A DNA stretch of 64,000 nt from SHWB01 sp050246875 (GTDB lineage Bacteria > Pseudomonadota > Alphaproteobacteria > UBA6615): NCBI GenBank assembly GCA_050246875.1, contig JBFWVF010000007.1, positions 124,001 to 188,000 on the forward strand, read 5' to 3'. Both the position numbers and the translations under genes were made by a program. Below the pieces are notes generated by a model, which had not been told where the DNA came from, made no database searches, and saw only the letters and a program-made list of their open reading frames with translations. Positions 42,539-50,217 of this stretch are shown here, piece after piece (the stretch's first letter is position 1; each line of letters begins with the position of its first letter).

Positions 42539-42824
42539 GGTTGGTTCCTTCGGGATTGGGATTGCGTGGGGTGGTCGGAGCCGCCCGCGTCCGTCGGCCG
42601 GCGTGCCGGCGCCGCGCGTCGGCCGCCGTCGCGGGGACGGCGGGGGCGCGGCGCGGGAAGCGCACCGGAGGGTCGGCAGGTGGCGAGGCCGGCGGCGGGG
42701 CGGAACCCGGTGGGCCGCCGCCGGCGGAGATAGCTTCAGGCGGGCGACGCTCGCCCTCGTTCCGGCAATCGAACGCCCGGGACGGTGGGGACGGCGCGCG
42801 GGTGGTACGGCATCGGGAGCGCGT

Positions 42825-43538
42825 CTACGCCCGTTCCGCCGTGCCCGTTTCCGGCGGCGGGAAGGGGAAGTCCCAGCGCGCCTGCCGGTAGAGGCGCGGC
42901 ACGGGCCGGTAGGGATCGTTCGGATTGTCCCGGTACAGTTCCCCCCAGTACAGGTCGGCGCAGCGTCGGATGTTGGCCCAGCCGCCGAGGCGCTCGGCGT
43001 AGCGGTCCATGAGGTCCGGCTCGCCGCCGATCAGCATGTACTGCTCGGGCGAGGAGTAGAGGCCCCAGGTCGCGCTACGGTCGAACAGGACACGGTCCTC
43101 GAACACGATGTCGCCGTCCGTGAACCACTGCGCCTCGTACACGGGCGGGCAGCCGAGGGCGTCGCGGTTCGGACGGAAACTGAGGAGGTGGTAGACCTCT
43201 TCGCAGCCCTCCTCGCGCAGCAGGTCGAAGAAGGGCACGAGTTCCTCCGGGCAGCCGGGCGGGAACATCCAGGCCAGATCCTCGGGCGGCGTCGTGGCGC
43301 CTGCCTCCTCCATGAAGCCGTAGCGATAGGGTATGCGGATGCTGCCGGTGACCAGCACCACCTTCCATCGCGGGTCGCGGAAGATTTGCGGCAGATCGTC
43401 CGTCACCATGCCGCGGTCGTCGGCGTGGAAGATACGGGCGCAGATCGGGCTGATGTCTCGCGACACCTCCTCGCCCTCGTAGACCCGGTAAGTGACCACA
43501 CCCTGTTTGCCCAATTCCTCGGTCACGGTACGCATCAC
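42825..43538 (-). CDS. Candidate immunity protein downstream of toxin-tipped virion gene
   Basis: The 237-residue protein begins at a GTG at 43538 or the adjacent ATG at 43535, with GGGGAG formed by the last codons of the upstream gene, so it is tightly coupled to it (3 bases between stop and start). It is acidic with aromatic-rich segments (EAQWFTDGDIVFEDRVLFDRSATWGLY, IRRCADLYWGELYRDN; cores). No signal peptide or family is recognised. G+C is lower than its neighbours (37 of 60 at 43441-43500). A partner protein directly after a toxin-like C-terminus is the classic immunity position. The assignment is by context only. Confidence 0.5.
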   Translation of the reverse strand: MMRTVTEELGKQGVVTYRVYEGEEVSRDISPICARIFHADDRGMVTDDLPQIFRDPRWKVVLVTGSIRIPYRYGFMEEAGATTPPEDLAWMFPPGCPEELVPFFDLLREEGCEEVYHLLSFRPNRDALGCPPVYEAQWFTDGDIVFEDRVLFDRSATWGLYSSPEQYMLIGGEPDLMDRYAERLGGWANIRRCADLYWGELYRDNPNDPYRPVPRLYRQARWDFPFPPPETGTAERA

Positions 43539-43541
43539 GTC

Positions 43542-46241
43542 TCACTCCCCGAACCGGACCTTGATGTCTACCATCAGAACGCGACTTGCCGGCTTATGCA
43601 CATGGACCTCGGCGGTCGGCGGACCGCTCTTGGAAAACGTGCGCAACATGAATCTTGTACCATCGGAGGCGGTAAAGCGCCAACTATCCGCGTCCAGTTG
43701 CAGGACATCGCGCTGGGTGCCGCCGGCGGCCTGCACCGCCGCCCGAAACGCGCGCTGCGCTTCGGCGAAACCCCCGCCGCGCGTCACATTTGACACGTGG
43801 CCTTCAGCCCTCGCCGCGGTCGTGACCACGCCCTCCCGGATCAATACCCCGGCACCGTCGCGGCTGGCCCTGGTCGGGATGAGGCCGACATGGTCGGCGA
43901 GGCGGCGGTTCAGCGCCTCGTCGGCGTGGCCGCGCAGCCAGGTGCCGGCGACGGGCAGCAGGCGGACGGGCGCGCGGGTGACACCTTCGGCGGCGATGGC
44001 CTGACGGGCACGCGGCGTCGGCGAGCCGGACGCGCCGGACCGGCCGGGGCGTACCCGGCCGCGCCCGGTCAGCGCGCCGGCGAGATCGACCGCCGTGTCG
44101 AGGGCGGCGTCGGCGCCGCCTCGGGGCCGCTCGCCGAGGTCGAGCGTGTCGAGAAGGGCGTCGAGAACGGCCGGCGCCGGCGTCCGGCCACCGGCGCTTG
44201 CGTCGAGCAAGCGGCTCAGGGCCTCGCCCTGCGCCCCCGTCAGTTCGCCCCGCGCCACCGCCTCGATCAGCGAGGCGCGCACGCCCGCCATGTCTTCGGG
44301 CGCGGCCCGCAAGGTCTCGACCAGGTGCTGCGCCACGCCGCGCTCGACGGCGAAGTCGCCGATGGCGACCGTGTCCTCCGGCGCGCCGTCGCGCAGCAGC
44401 GCCGCGAGGGCAACGTCGCCGCCGGCGAGGTCCCGCAGGAAGGCGCCGCCGCGGTGGCGCTCGGCGATGTCGCCGGGCAGCGGGAGGAGCGGCGGCGGCG
44501 GGCCGTGGATGTCATCCTCGCCGGCGCCGCCGGCCAGCGTCTCGTCGCCGTCGAAGTCCCGCAAGCGCCGGGCCGCCTGGCCGTCGTCACCGGCCGTCGG
44601 GCGTGCGCGCGTGTCGGTCGCATCGAGCGCGGGCCGGAGCTGCCGCAGGGCGATGTCGGCGGCGCTGTCGGGGTCGGCGACGGTGGCGGCGAGGTGGAGG
44701 GCGTGGCGTTCGGCGAGGCGGCGTTCGCCGGAAAGCGGGCCGCCGGCGTCGCCTGCACCGAGGCGCGCCGTGATCGCATCGGTCACGGCGCGCGCCTCGT
44801 CCTCGCCGATGGCGGCGCGCAGCGCGTGTACCGGCGTGGCCAGCGCGGCGGCGAGGGCGGGCGCCCAGGGTGCGTCGGGATCGCGCGCCAGCGCCCGCGT
44901 GCCGGGGTCGATGCCTTCCTTGGCCAGCTCCTCCAGCGCCGCCGGCCAGTGATGGCCGAGGCGGGCGCGCTCGGCGCGCAGCCTCTCCAGGCGTTCGGGC
45001 GCCGGCAGGGCGACGAGCCCGGCGGCGAGCGCGGCGCGCTCGCCCGCCGTCAGCACGCGCGGCCGCCCGACCTCCATGCGCCGTTGCAGGGCCAGCGCGC
45101 GGTCGAGAACCTGGGGATAACGTCCCGGATCGGCGGCGGCGCCACGCGCGAGGCGGGCGACGGACGGCTCCTCCAGCGCGAGTCCCAGCGGGTCACCGGC
45201 GCGGCGCGCGTCGAGACGGTCGAGGGCGGCGGCCACCGCGTCGCCGGCGTCGGCCTCGCCCGCGTCGTCCTCGCCGCCGGCCGGCGCGGCCCGGGCGCGG
45301 TCGAGCGCGGCGCGCGGCGCGAAGGCGAGCGCGGCGGCGACGGCATGGGCGTCGCGGGCGGCGCGCTCGGCGTCGCGGAACTGGGCCAGCGCCTCGGCAT
45401 CGAGCGCCGCCTCGGCGTCGCGGGCGATCCCGTCGAGCCCGGCGCCGGACGTGGCGATGGCGTCGAGATGCGCCTGCCGCCGCGCGGCGACGGCGTCGGC
45501 GCCGAGGACGCGGGCGCGCGAGGCGGGATCGGCATCGTCGCCGCCCGCCGCGCGGGACGCGGCGCGCAGCAGGGCGGCGCGCCGCGCCGGCGGCTGGTCG
45601 TCGAGCAGGGTTTCGTCGGCGGCGAGCGCGCGCCCCTGCCCGGCGGCGATGAGGGCGAGCGCGCGGCGCTCGCCGGCATCGGCGCGGAAGGCGCGCCTGG
45701 CGGCGGCGGTGCGCCCGGCATCGAGCAGCCCGGCGCCGAGGGCGGCGTCGAGCGCGTTGTCGGCGGCCTCTGTCAGTTCGGCCGCGCTGCCGGCGGGCGC
45801 GGCGGCGAGGCGCCCGGCCCAGGCGTCGAGCGCCGCCTCCAGCGTGCCGAGGGCGCGGCCGGCGCGGGCGTGGCGCGCCGCGCTCTCGCTGTCGGCGGCG
45901 CCGCGCGCGAGGCTGCCGGCGATGCCGGTCTCGAAGATCTCCGAGGCGACGGTGTCGTCGCCGTGGCGGCGGCGCAGCGCCGCGCGCGTCCCGGCCAGCA
46001 GGCCGCCGGCCGCGTCGTGCCAGCCTTGCGCCGCCGCGGTGGGGTCGCCGGCATCGTCGAGTCCGGCCAGCAGGTCGTCGAGGCGGCGCGCGAGGTCGCT
46101 CGCCGCCAGCGCGCCCTCCGCCACGCCCTCGGCGCGCCACAGCAGCGCCTCGGCGGCATCGGCCGCGCGGCGGCCCGGCGGTGGCACGGCGGACGCCACG
46201 CCGACGGCCGGCCGGTAGTCCTCTGGGATCACGATGTCCAT
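43542..46241 (-). CDS. Large Ala-rich virion (ejection-like) protein with polymorphic-toxin-like C-terminal domain
   Basis: The 899-residue product follows GAGGAGACGTC. Residues 1-700 are an almost unbroken Ala/Arg/Asp-rich helical, coiled-coil-prone region like phage internal ejection proteins. After a proline/glycine hinge (residues 705-760, RGRVRPGRSGASGSPTP), a distinct domain of about 130 residues ends NVTRGGGFAEAQRAFRAAV, WRFTASDGTRFMLRTFSKSGPPTAEVHV and VLMVDIKVRFGE. This DGTxxxLR...GxPTxE...KxR pattern resembles C-terminal RNase-like domains of polymorphic and contact-dependent toxins. The tip region is lower in G+C. It follows the muramidase gene and precedes the candidate immunity gene. 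Confidence 0.6.
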   Translation of the reverse strand: MDIVIPEDYRPAVGVASAVPPPGRRAADAAEALLWRAEGVAEGALAASDLARRLDDLLAGLDDAGDPTAAAQGWHDAAGGLLAGTRAALRRRHGDDTVASEIFETGIAGSLARGAADSESAARHARAGRALGTLEAALDAWAGRLAAAPAGSAAELTEAADNALDAALGAGLLDAGRTAAARRAFRADAGERRALALIAAGQGRALAADETLLDDQPPARRAALLRAASRAAGGDDADPASRARVLGADAVAARRQAHLDAIATSGAGLDGIARDAEAALDAEALAQFRDAERAARDAHAVAAALAFAPRAALDRARAAPAGGEDDAGEADAGDAVAAALDRLDARRAGDPLGLALEEPSVARLARGAAADPGRYPQVLDRALALQRRMEVGRPRVLTAGERAALAAGLVALPAPERLERLRAERARLGHHWPAALEELAKEGIDPGTRALARDPDAPWAPALAAALATPVHALRAAIGEDEARAVTDAITARLGAGDAGGPLSGERRLAERHALHLAATVADPDSAADIALRQLRPALDATDTRARPTAGDDGQAARRLRDFDGDETLAGGAGEDDIHGPPPPLLPLPGDIAERHRGGAFLRDLAGGDVALAALLRDGAPEDTVAIGDFAVERGVAQHLVETLRAAPEDMAGVRASLIEAVARGELTGAQGEALSRLLDASAGGRTPAPAVLDALLDTLDLGERPRGGADAALDTAVDLAGALTGRGRVRPGRSGASGSPTPRARQAIAAEGVTRAPVRLLPVAGTWLRGHADEALNRRLADHVGLIPTRASRDGAGVLIREGVVTTAARAEGHVSNVTRGGGFAEAQRAFRAAVQAAGGTQRDVLQLDADSWRFTASDGTRFMLRTFSKSGPPTAEVHVHKPASRVLMVDIKVRFGE

Positions 46242-46289
46242 GACGTCTCCTCGGGCGCGGGTGCGTCCGTCTGCGGCGACGGCCGCGCG

Positions 46290-46922
46290 TCAGCGGCGCG
46301 TGGCGGCGATGCGGTAGGACTCGGCGCGACGGATCCAGCCGGGATATTTCGCCGCATCGGGCAAGCCGCGCAGCCAGGCGAGGCGGCGCTCGACCAGCGC
46401 GTCGTTGAGCGCGACGATGCGGCCCTGCGCGAGGATGCGCGCGATGTCGGCGACGGCATGCTTGTCGATGCGCCGCCATTTCGGCGGAGTGGACGGTGCG
46501 CCCACCGCCGCGACGGCCTCGCGCAGCAGGCGCATGGCGACGGGCTGCCCCGACAGGACGGCGGTGTCGTAGACCTGCTGCACGAGCTGCGGCGCCGTGA
46601 CCAGGATGCTGCCGATGCCGGCGAGCGCGTCGATGCCCGGCACGTCGTAGAACTCGGCGCGCAGGATGCGCCGCACGGTCGCCCGGTCCAGCGCGGTCAC
46701 GCGCGCCGGCAGCGCTGCCCAGGCCGGCCGGTTGCGGCGGGCCATGTCCCAGAAATCCTGCGACAGGCCGTACTGCGTGTCGCCGGCCCGCGGATCGGCG
46801 AAGTAGCCGCCCTCGTGCACCTCGGTCGGCGCGTGCACGTAGTCGAAGCGTTCGTCGGCGGTGGCGAGCGCCGTGGCGGCGGGATCGCCCGGCCGGGCCG
46901 GGCGCGCGGCGGTGCCGTCCAT
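46290..46922 (-). CDS. GH108 family muramidase (phage endolysin)
   Basis: The 210-residue protein has the GH108 active-site sequence VHEGGYFADPRAGDTQYGLSQ at residues 35-55 (split core: EGGY with catalytic E37, then GDTxYGxS). The C-terminus has the second-domain helices VERRLAWLRGLPDAAKYPGWIRRAESY typical of PG_binding_3-like ends. It has no signal peptide, so release to the wall would need the holin at 30.9 kb. It cleaves the peptidoglycan glycan strand. It sits between scaffold and the long virion protein, unusual for a lysis gene, so a virion-associated role is also possible. Confidence 0.82.
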   Translation of the reverse strand: MDGTAARPARPGDPAATALATADERFDYVHAPTEVHEGGYFADPRAGDTQYGLSQDFWDMARRNRPAWAALPARVTALDRATVRRILRAEFYDVPGIDALAGIGSILVTAPQLVQQVYDTAVLSGQPVAMRLLREAVAAVGAPSTPPKWRRIDKHAVADIARILAQGRIVALNDALVERRLAWLRGLPDAAKYPGWIRRAESYRIAATRR

Positions 46923-46931
46923 CGCCTCGGC

Positions 46932-47789
46932 CTAGACGCGCCGGCTGCCGGCGCCGACCACTGGCGCCGTGCCGTAGGCGTCGGCGTAGAGGCGCTGCAG
47001 GCGCTCCTGCACCGGCGCGGTGTAGTAGGTGCCGGCGTCCATCGCCTCGCGCACCAGCCGGTCGATCGCCGCCTTCGGCTCGTCCTGCGCCGCGCCGGCG
47101 CCGGCGCCGTGCAGCGCGTCCTCGCCGGTCGCGCGGCCGACCGAGGCGAACAGCGCGACGAGACCGGGATGGTCGCCCAGCGTGCCGCCGCCGGCGAGCG
47201 GCGTGGTGAACAGCGCCTCGGCCTCGCCGCCGGCGAAGCGGCGCACGGCGCGGCGGGCGAATTCGCGGTTGCGCTCGAAGTCGGCGCCCCAGCGGCGGCG
47301 CAGTTCGCCTTCCGCCGTCTCGCGCGCGCGGTCGAGCGCCGCGACATGGGCCTCATGCATCGCCGCGTAACTGTCGACGGCGGCGCGCACCGCGCCGGGC
47401 GTCGCGCCGGCCGCGTGCATGGCGCCGAGGAAGGCGTCGAGCCCGGCCTGCGCCCCCGCGTCGCTCGCCAGCGCCTCGGGCAGCGCCACGTCGTAGCCGG
47501 CCGGCGCGTCGGGCACGCCGAGGCGGCGGCGGAAGGCGGCGACCTCCTCGGCGCCGGCGTCCTCGCCCGGCACCTGCACCGCCGTCGACACCTGGCGGCG
47601 CAGATCGAGCGCGGCGCGCACGGCGTCGGCCGGCGTGGCGAAACGCTCGGCATGGCGCCGCGTCTCGGCATCGGCGATGGCGTCGCGCCAGCCCGCGGCC
47701 GGCGGCGGCGCGGCGGCGGCGGCAGGCGTCGCGATGGCGGACTCGTCGTGCGTCCCGGCGCCGGCGCCGGGCTGGTCGGTATCGGTCAT
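46932..47789 (-). CDS. Scaffold / capsid assembly protein (T7 gp9-like)
   Basis: The ATG at 47789 (GAGGAC upstream) gives 285 residues. A disordered Pro/Ala-rich N-terminus (residues 1-33) leads into the helical region RLGVPDAPAGYDVALPEALAS...FLGAMHAAGATPGAVRAAVDSYAAMHE (cores) typical of scaffold proteins. A C-terminal helix precedes GSRRV, the basic tip that usually binds capsid subunits. It precedes the capsid gene with two inserted genes between, which is unlike T7. Confidence 0.75.
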   Translation of the reverse strand: MTDTDQPGAGAGTHDESAIATPAAAAAPPPAAGWRDAIADAETRRHAERFATPADAVRAALDLRRQVSTAVQVPGEDAGAEEVAAFRRRLGVPDAPAGYDVALPEALASDAGAQAGLDAFLGAMHAAGATPGAVRAAVDSYAAMHEAHVAALDRARETAEGELRRRWGADFERNREFARRAVRRFAGGEAEALFTTPLAGGGTLGDHPGLVALFASVGRATGEDALHGAGAGAAQDEPKAAIDRLVREAMDAGTYYTAPVQERLQRLYADAYGTAPVVGAGSRRV

Positions 47790-47842
47790 GGCTGTGGTCC
47801 TCGGATCAGCGGAAATGGAAGGGGCGATTCCCTCGGCGGGAA

Positions 47843-47985
47843 ACCCTCTCCGCCCCAGGGGGCGGAGAGGGCAGGGTGAGGTGGGGGCGTCCCCCAGGGT
47901 CACACTGGCGGCAGCGGGACTACGGGCGGCACCCCTCACCTCTCCCCGCCCTCTCCCCTCCCCGCGGCGCGGGGAGCGGAGAGGG
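47843..47985. repeat. Family A composite repeat, copy 4
   Basis: Opposed CTCTCCGCCCC and CCCTCCCCGCGGCGCGGGGAGCGGAGAGGG stem-loops with GGTGAGGTGGGGG and CCCCTCACCTCTCC arms. It lies upstream of the scaffold gene; the rest of the 47790-48065 gap contains no gene. Confidence 0.8.
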
Positions 47986-48060
47986 AGACGCTCTTGCGCA
48001 CCTCCCGGTGAGGCACGGGGGAAACGACGGTTCTCGGGAATACCCGGATTACACCCTCGA

Positions 48061-48112
48061 GGGCCTCATCCCGAGGAGCGGCCGTCAGGCCACGTCTCGA
48101 AGGGCGAGGCCC
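48061..48112. repeat. Family C palindrome overlapping the 3' end of a phage gene
   Basis: GGGCCTCATCCCGAGGAGCG and CGTCTCGAAGGGCGAGGCCC arms around GCCGTCAGGCCA. It contains the last codons and stop of the preceding minus-strand gene, so the repeat supplies that protein's C-terminus. Confidence 0.8.
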
Positions 48113-48425
48113 GTGGCGGCACGTCATCCAGCGTGGCGAGGATGCGCTGGGCCAGTGCCTGGGCGCCAGCGCGCACATGCGTCGCCCAGGGGTCGCCCGG
48201 CACGTGCACCGGCGCCAGCAGCCCGGCCCAGGCGGCGATCTGCGCCAGCACGCGGGCGCCCTGCTCCGGCGTGGCGCCGCCGCCGAAGACGGCGCGGAAG
48301 TCGCGGCCGCGCTCCTCCGGCGTCCAGCCGGACGGCCGCGCGGCGAGCCGGCGGGCGAGGCGGCGCGGATCGTCCGCGACGGCGTCGGCGGCACGCGGCC
48401 GCAGCAGGCGGCGCAGCGCGCTCAC
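48066..48425 (-). CDS. Small phage head-region protein (Bbp19-like)
   Basis: The 119-residue product overlaps the portal stop by 4 bases (ATGA). The pattern FRAVFGGGATPEQGARVLAQIAAWAGL and HVRAGAQALAQRILATLDD (cores) matches small conserved phage proteins of the Bbp19 type that follow portal genes (VF..P.G..VL..I, then G.R.L...I...L). Function is unknown. Its last 16 or so residues (RASPFETWPDGRSSG) are encoded by an interspersed palindrome. Confidence 0.6.
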   Translation of the reverse strand: MSALRRLLRPRAADAVADDPRRLARRLAARPSGWTPEERGRDFRAVFGGGATPEQGARVLAQIAAWAGLLAPVHVPGDPWATHVRAGAQALAQRILATLDDVPPRASPFETWPDGRSSG

Positions 48426-50116
48426 GGGATCGCTCCGCCCGGCATGGCTCTCGCGCCCGGCACGGCCGCCGCGTCGCCGAGCAGCGCGGCGAGCCCCTGC
48501 CCCGCCGCCTCGGCAGCGCGCGCGGCACGCCGTTCGGCCAGCGCCGCGTCGTCGCGCAGCCAGTCGTGCGGCGCGCCGAAGATCTCCGGCACGTCGCGGG
48601 CGATGGCGTCGGCGTCGAAGCGCTCCATCATGCCCGGCTCGACGGCGGCGAAGGGCGCCATCAGCTCGGCGGCGCGGGCGAGACCGAGCGCCTCCATCTG
48701 GCGGCGCGCGCGGGCGACGGGGGAGACGTACTCGAAGCGCACGCCGCGGCCGCGCAGGGCGTCGGGCGGCGGCGGGAAGGCGCCGGCGCGCAGCAGCACG
48801 GCGAAGGCGCGCTCGACCACGGCGGCGACGTAGTCGGCCTCGAGCTGGCCGAACACCGGGCCGATCGTGCGCACGAACTCCTCGCGCCGCTCGATCACCT
48901 CGGTCGCCGTCATCGCCGGGCCGGCGACCGGCATGTTGAGCACGTTGCGGAAGAAGGCCTGCCAGACCTGCTCGCGCACGTCGTTCTGCATCTCGCGGCC
49001 GAGCGGGATGTTCTTGCCCGTCTCGATCGGTCCGGAGGGAATGCCGCGGCCCTCGCGGAGCACGGAGGAGTCGATGTAGGTGATGCCGCCGGGATAGGTG
49101 CGCGGCGCGCCGATGACGGCGTCGTCAGCGACCCAGAACGGCGGGTCGACCGCCTTCTGGCCGCCGATCAGCAGCGTCTTGCCCATGGCCTGCAGGGTGC
49201 GCGCGTCGGGCAGCGCTACCATGCCGGGCGAGCGGCCGTAGACCTCGCCCGGCGCCGTCTCCCAGCGCGGCACGGCGAAGGGGAACTCGTGGAAGCCGCT
49301 CTCGGCCACCAGATGCGCGCTCTCGACGTCGATGAGCAGCGAGGCGAAGGGCAGGCCCCCCGCATCCGCGCGGCCCGCCGGCGCGTCGGCGCCGAGCGCA
49401 TCGGCGCGCGGCATCACCGCCTGGACGAAGGTGAACTCGTGCTCCGGCCCGCGCTCCTGCCGCAGCGCCGCGCGCGTGCGCGCGCCGAGATTGGCCTCGC
49501 CCCAGGCGCGCGCCGCCTGGCGGGCGGTGCGGCGCAGCGTGACGAAGATGGTGTCGACCGTGCCGTCGCCGTCGCTGTCGACCACGGCGTCGCGCAGGTG
49601 GATCGAACGGAACACGAGACCGCCGAGGTCGCGCCGCTCGCCGATGAACAGCACGCCGGTACCGAAGGTGACGAGATCGTTGTCGACCTCGCCCGAGGCT
49701 TGGATGAAGCGCGCCGGCCGCGCGTAGAGCGCGTCGGTGAGGATGCGCTCGGCCTCGCCGAGCCAGCGCCGCGTCGCCTCGTCGCGGTCGGCCGCGCGGT
49801 CGGCGGCGCGCAGCGAGAACCAGCGCGCCGTCTTCGGCTTGAGCAGCCCGTCGAGCGCCGCCGCCAGCGCGCGCCGCGCCAGCATCGGCGTGCCGTCGTA
49901 GAGCCCGGCCGCACGCCGCGCCCCCGCCGCACCGCCGCCGCCGGCGACGCCTGTGAAGTCGGCGCGCCCGGGCAGCATCACCTCCGCCAGCTCCTGCCAG
50001 TGCGCCAGCCACCCCGCCCGCCCCTCGTCCAGCCGCCGGCGCCGGTCGAGCAGCTCGGCGACGCGCGCGCCCGCGCCCGCGCCGCCGGCCGCGCCGGTGT
50101 CGATCGTGTCGGTCAT
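48422..50116 (-). CDS. Portal protein (T7 gp8-like head-tail connector)
   Basis: The 564-residue protein matches podoviral head-tail connectors: LDRRRRLDEGRAGWLAHWQELAEVMLP, GTPMLARRALAAALDGLLKPKTARWFSL, FGTGVLFIGERRDL, GRSPGMVALPDARTLQAMGKTLLIGGQKAVDPPF, and the C-terminal EVIERREEFVRTIGPVFGQLEADYVAAVVERAFAVLLR (cores). Twelve copies form the DNA-entry ring. It is upstream of the scaffold gene in transcription order, as expected. Confidence 0.92.
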   Translation of the reverse strand: MTDTIDTGAAGGAGAGARVAELLDRRRRLDEGRAGWLAHWQELAEVMLPGRADFTGVAGGGGAAGARRAAGLYDGTPMLARRALAAALDGLLKPKTARWFSLRAADRAADRDEATRRWLGEAERILTDALYARPARFIQASGEVDNDLVTFGTGVLFIGERRDLGGLVFRSIHLRDAVVDSDGDGTVDTIFVTLRRTARQAARAWGEANLGARTRAALRQERGPEHEFTFVQAVMPRADALGADAPAGRADAGGLPFASLLIDVESAHLVAESGFHEFPFAVPRWETAPGEVYGRSPGMVALPDARTLQAMGKTLLIGGQKAVDPPFWVADDAVIGAPRTYPGGITYIDSSVLREGRGIPSGPIETGKNIPLGREMQNDVREQVWQAFFRNVLNMPVAGPAMTATEVIERREEFVRTIGPVFGQLEADYVAAVVERAFAVLLRAGAFPPPPDALRGRGVRFEYVSPVARARRQMEALGLARAAELMAPFAAVEPGMMERFDADAIARDVPEIFGAPHDWLRDDAALAERRAARAAEAAGQGLAALLGDAAAVPGARAMPGGAIP

Positions 50117-50217
50117 GTCGATTGCCTCGATGTCGGCCGGCCATGCGGCGCAGCGGGTGCGTCGGGAACCGGCGGGGGATGCCTTGCCGGGCGGGCGCCG
50201 TCCGTCCGGGTGGCCGT

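Noticed and set aside
42541..42824. A possible gene in the gap upstream of the capsid gene
   Set aside because: Open frames here have no ribosome site or recognisable protein features.
43797..47879. A 1360-codon open frame on the plus strand opposite the virion genes
   Set aside because: It runs antisense across three well-supported genes, has an Arg/Gly/Asp-heavy composition typical of GC-rich shadow frames and no recognisable domain.
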